From an uncultured beta proteobacterium (lineage in GTDB: Bacteria; Pseudomonadota; Gammaproteobacteria; Burkholderiales; SG8-39): a DNA stretch of 6,574 bases. Within the stretch, counting starts at the first letter, position 1. Each line of letters opens with the position of its first letter. Location: the NCBI GenBank assembly GCA_902826155.1, contig CADEDU010000029.1:53502-60075 (forward strand). Direction: 5' to 3'. Made by a program: the position numbers and the translations under genes. The notes beneath the pieces are model-generated. The model was not told the DNA's origin. It ran no database searches and worked only from the letters and a program-made list of their open reading frames with translations. Of this stretch, positions 5,420 to 6,574 are shown in pieces.

Positions 5420-6574
5420 TCAGAACTTGTACGCCACGCCAACGTAGCCGCGCAGATCGCGATCACCCTCGGCGCGCACGTCGCGCGTGGCCGGCTTGGC
5501 GATCTCGCCGAACCCCGACACCCGGCGCGCCACCTCGATGCGCAACCCAAGGCCGTAGGAGGCCGCCGATTCGGCGCTCGCTTCGTTCACCGGCATGCGC
5601 CGCCACACACGTCCGACGTCGTAGAACGCATACGCGGTGTAGTTGAGCGGCACGCTGAGCGGCAGATTGTCGGAGTAGCGCAACTCGATCTTGCCGGCGA
5701 TACCCGAATCGCCGACCAGCTCGGATGGATCGTAACCACGGCCGAACTGCGCGCCGCCGAAACCGAACAACTCCGAGGCAAGCAGTGGATTGGCGGCGTA
5801 CTGTCCGCTGAGCGCGGCGAGCATCGACCAGCCCGCAGCCAGACTTTGCAGGCGCGCGGCGTAGAAGGTGCCTTTGGTGAAATCGCTTCGACCATTGGTG
5901 CGCGACAAGTTGGACGAGCCCGACTCGCGCGCACCGAGCACGTCCAGGCCCTGCGACATCTCGAGATCGACCACGTTGACGCCACGCAGCGGATCGGTGC
6001 GATCGTACGTGGCCCCGACACGCACGATGCGCAGCTTGTCCTGGGCCGTGGTCTGATCGAGCAGTTCGGTCTTCCCGTCGTGAAAACCGAACGAGACCCG
6101 GCCGTAGAGGTTCTCGCGGCGGCTGCGCACGATGGGATGGGTGTAGCTGATCGCCCCCGAGAGCGAGTCGGTTTCGAGATTGGTGTTGGCCAGGGCGCCG
6201 TCGAGCCGCGGTTCGGCGCGTGAGTAGCCTACGGTGACGCCGACGCGTCCGCCCTCGCTGCCGATCGGCTGTTCGTGCGTCGCAGTGATGTAGTTGAGTC
6301 GCTCGTCCATGCTGCTCGCCGCACGAATCGCGGTCTTGTCGAAGCGTCGGGTGAGCGAGTGCAGATCGAGGTCGGCGTACGCGCGCCACGGCCCGAGGAA
6401 CCGTCCACCGCGGTTGTCGACCGACAGCGCGCCCGTTGCCATCCTTTCGCTCACCTGAATGATCAGATCGGCGGCGCCGACCTGAGCGGGCGCGGGCATG
6501 AGCGTGGCACGCGCGGTGACGCCAGCCAGATCGTTCATCAGCAGCAGGTACCGCTCGAGCGCCTGCACATGCAA
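5420..6574 (-). CDS. TpsB-type outer-membrane transporter (ShlB/FhaC/HecB family), C-terminal part
   Basis: The last 384 residues are present; the signal peptide, POTRA1 and the start of POTRA2 lie beyond the right edge. The frame is open to base 6574, and the TTG there is just a leucine codon. Residues ~1-43 are the end of POTRA2: LERYLLLMNDLAGVTARATL, then GAADLIIQV. From about 45 on is the 16-strand beta barrel, with alternating strands and many aromatic ends. The lid-loop L6 motif appears as GRGYDPSEL (278-286, with Arg279; usual form VRGY/F) and the partner strand motif as FYDVG (317-321, Asp319). The protein ends in GVAYKF, with the terminal Phe recognised by the BAM machinery. Such pores secrete a large TpsA exoprotein or a relative; none is visible in this window, so the cargo gene must be upstream, elsewhere, or absent. 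Confidence 0.9.
   Translation of the reverse strand: MHVQALERYLLLMNDLAGVTARATLMPAPAQVGAADLIIQVSERMATGALSVDNRGGRFLGPWRAYADLDLHSLTRRFDKTAIRAASSMDERLNYITATHEQPIGSEGGRVGVTVGYSRAEPRLDGALANTNLETDSLSGAISYTHPIVRSRRENLYGRVSFGFHDGKTELLDQTTAQDKLRIVRVGATYDRTDPLRGVNVVDLEMSQGLDVLGARESGSSNLSRTNGRSDFTKGTFYAARLQSLAAGWSMLAALSGQYAANPLLASELFGFGGAQFGRGYDPSELVGDSGIAGKIELRYSDNLPLSVPLNYTAYAFYDVGRVWRRMPVNEASAESAASYGLGLRIEVARRVSGFGEIAKPATRDVRAEGDRDLRGYVGVAYKF

Noticed and set aside
5369..6223. Long plus-strand open frame opposite the TpsB-like gene
   Set aside because: It is a shadow of the outer-membrane protein gene, which shows POTRA and barrel motifs; the antisense product has no recognisable features.
1..6574. 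A sulfonate-use locus linking the ABC importer with the TauE/SafE-type exporter
   Set aside because: Both families are broad, the genes are 2 kb apart on opposite strands, and no desulfonation enzyme is present, so family names alone do not support the link.

Overview
This GC-rich window, with strongly G/C-biased third codon positions, reads as a Gram-negative proteobacterial chromosome. It carries an outer-membrane two-partner-secretion pore, a lipoprotein with a clear lipobox, a periplasmic c-type cytochrome and a NitT/TauT-type ABC importer. The protein styles and start contexts suggest a betaproteobacterium, Burkholderiales-like, but that is inference without any database search. I see no tRNA, rRNA, CRISPR array, transposase or phage gene, and no gene-free stretch longer than about 210 bases.

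Layout. (1) Bases 1-2435, plus strand, hold a small-molecule ABC importer: the tail of the ATPase (cut by the window edge), a permease overlapping it by 4 bases (GTGA), and a periplasmic substrate-binding protein after a 208-base gap with its own strong ribosome binding site. (2) Bases 2436-2643 hold a 13-bp tandem repeat array (five clear copies plus a degenerate one) and the leader of the next gene. (3) Bases 2644-4517, plus strand, are a periplasmic redox pair: a lipoprotein of the PQQ-dependent glucose/sorbosone dehydrogenase fold, then a diheme c4-like cytochrome. A strong intrinsic terminator sits between them and ends only 14 bases before the cytochrome start. (4) Bases 4518-4565 separate convergent genes and contain a perfect 14-bp palindrome. 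(5) Bases 4566-6574, minus strand, hold a TSUP (TauE/SafE) membrane transporter and, upstream of it, the C-terminal 384 residues of a TpsB/FhaC/ShlB-family outer-membrane protein that runs off the right edge.

How the genes fit together. The ABC genes form one import system whose substrate cannot be read from the sequence; the NMT1/ThiY-like binding protein permits nitrate, sulfonate, taurine or pyrimidine-type ligands. The dehydrogenase and the diheme cytochrome plausibly form an electron-transfer module, with a periplasmic sugar or alcohol oxidised and electrons passed to the respiratory chain. The TSUP exporter and the TpsB protein are on the opposite strand and are not clearly connected to the plus-strand genes.

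I found no convincing new multi-gene system. The most unusual non-coding signals are the 13-bp tandem array and the terminator placed tightly in front of the cytochrome gene.
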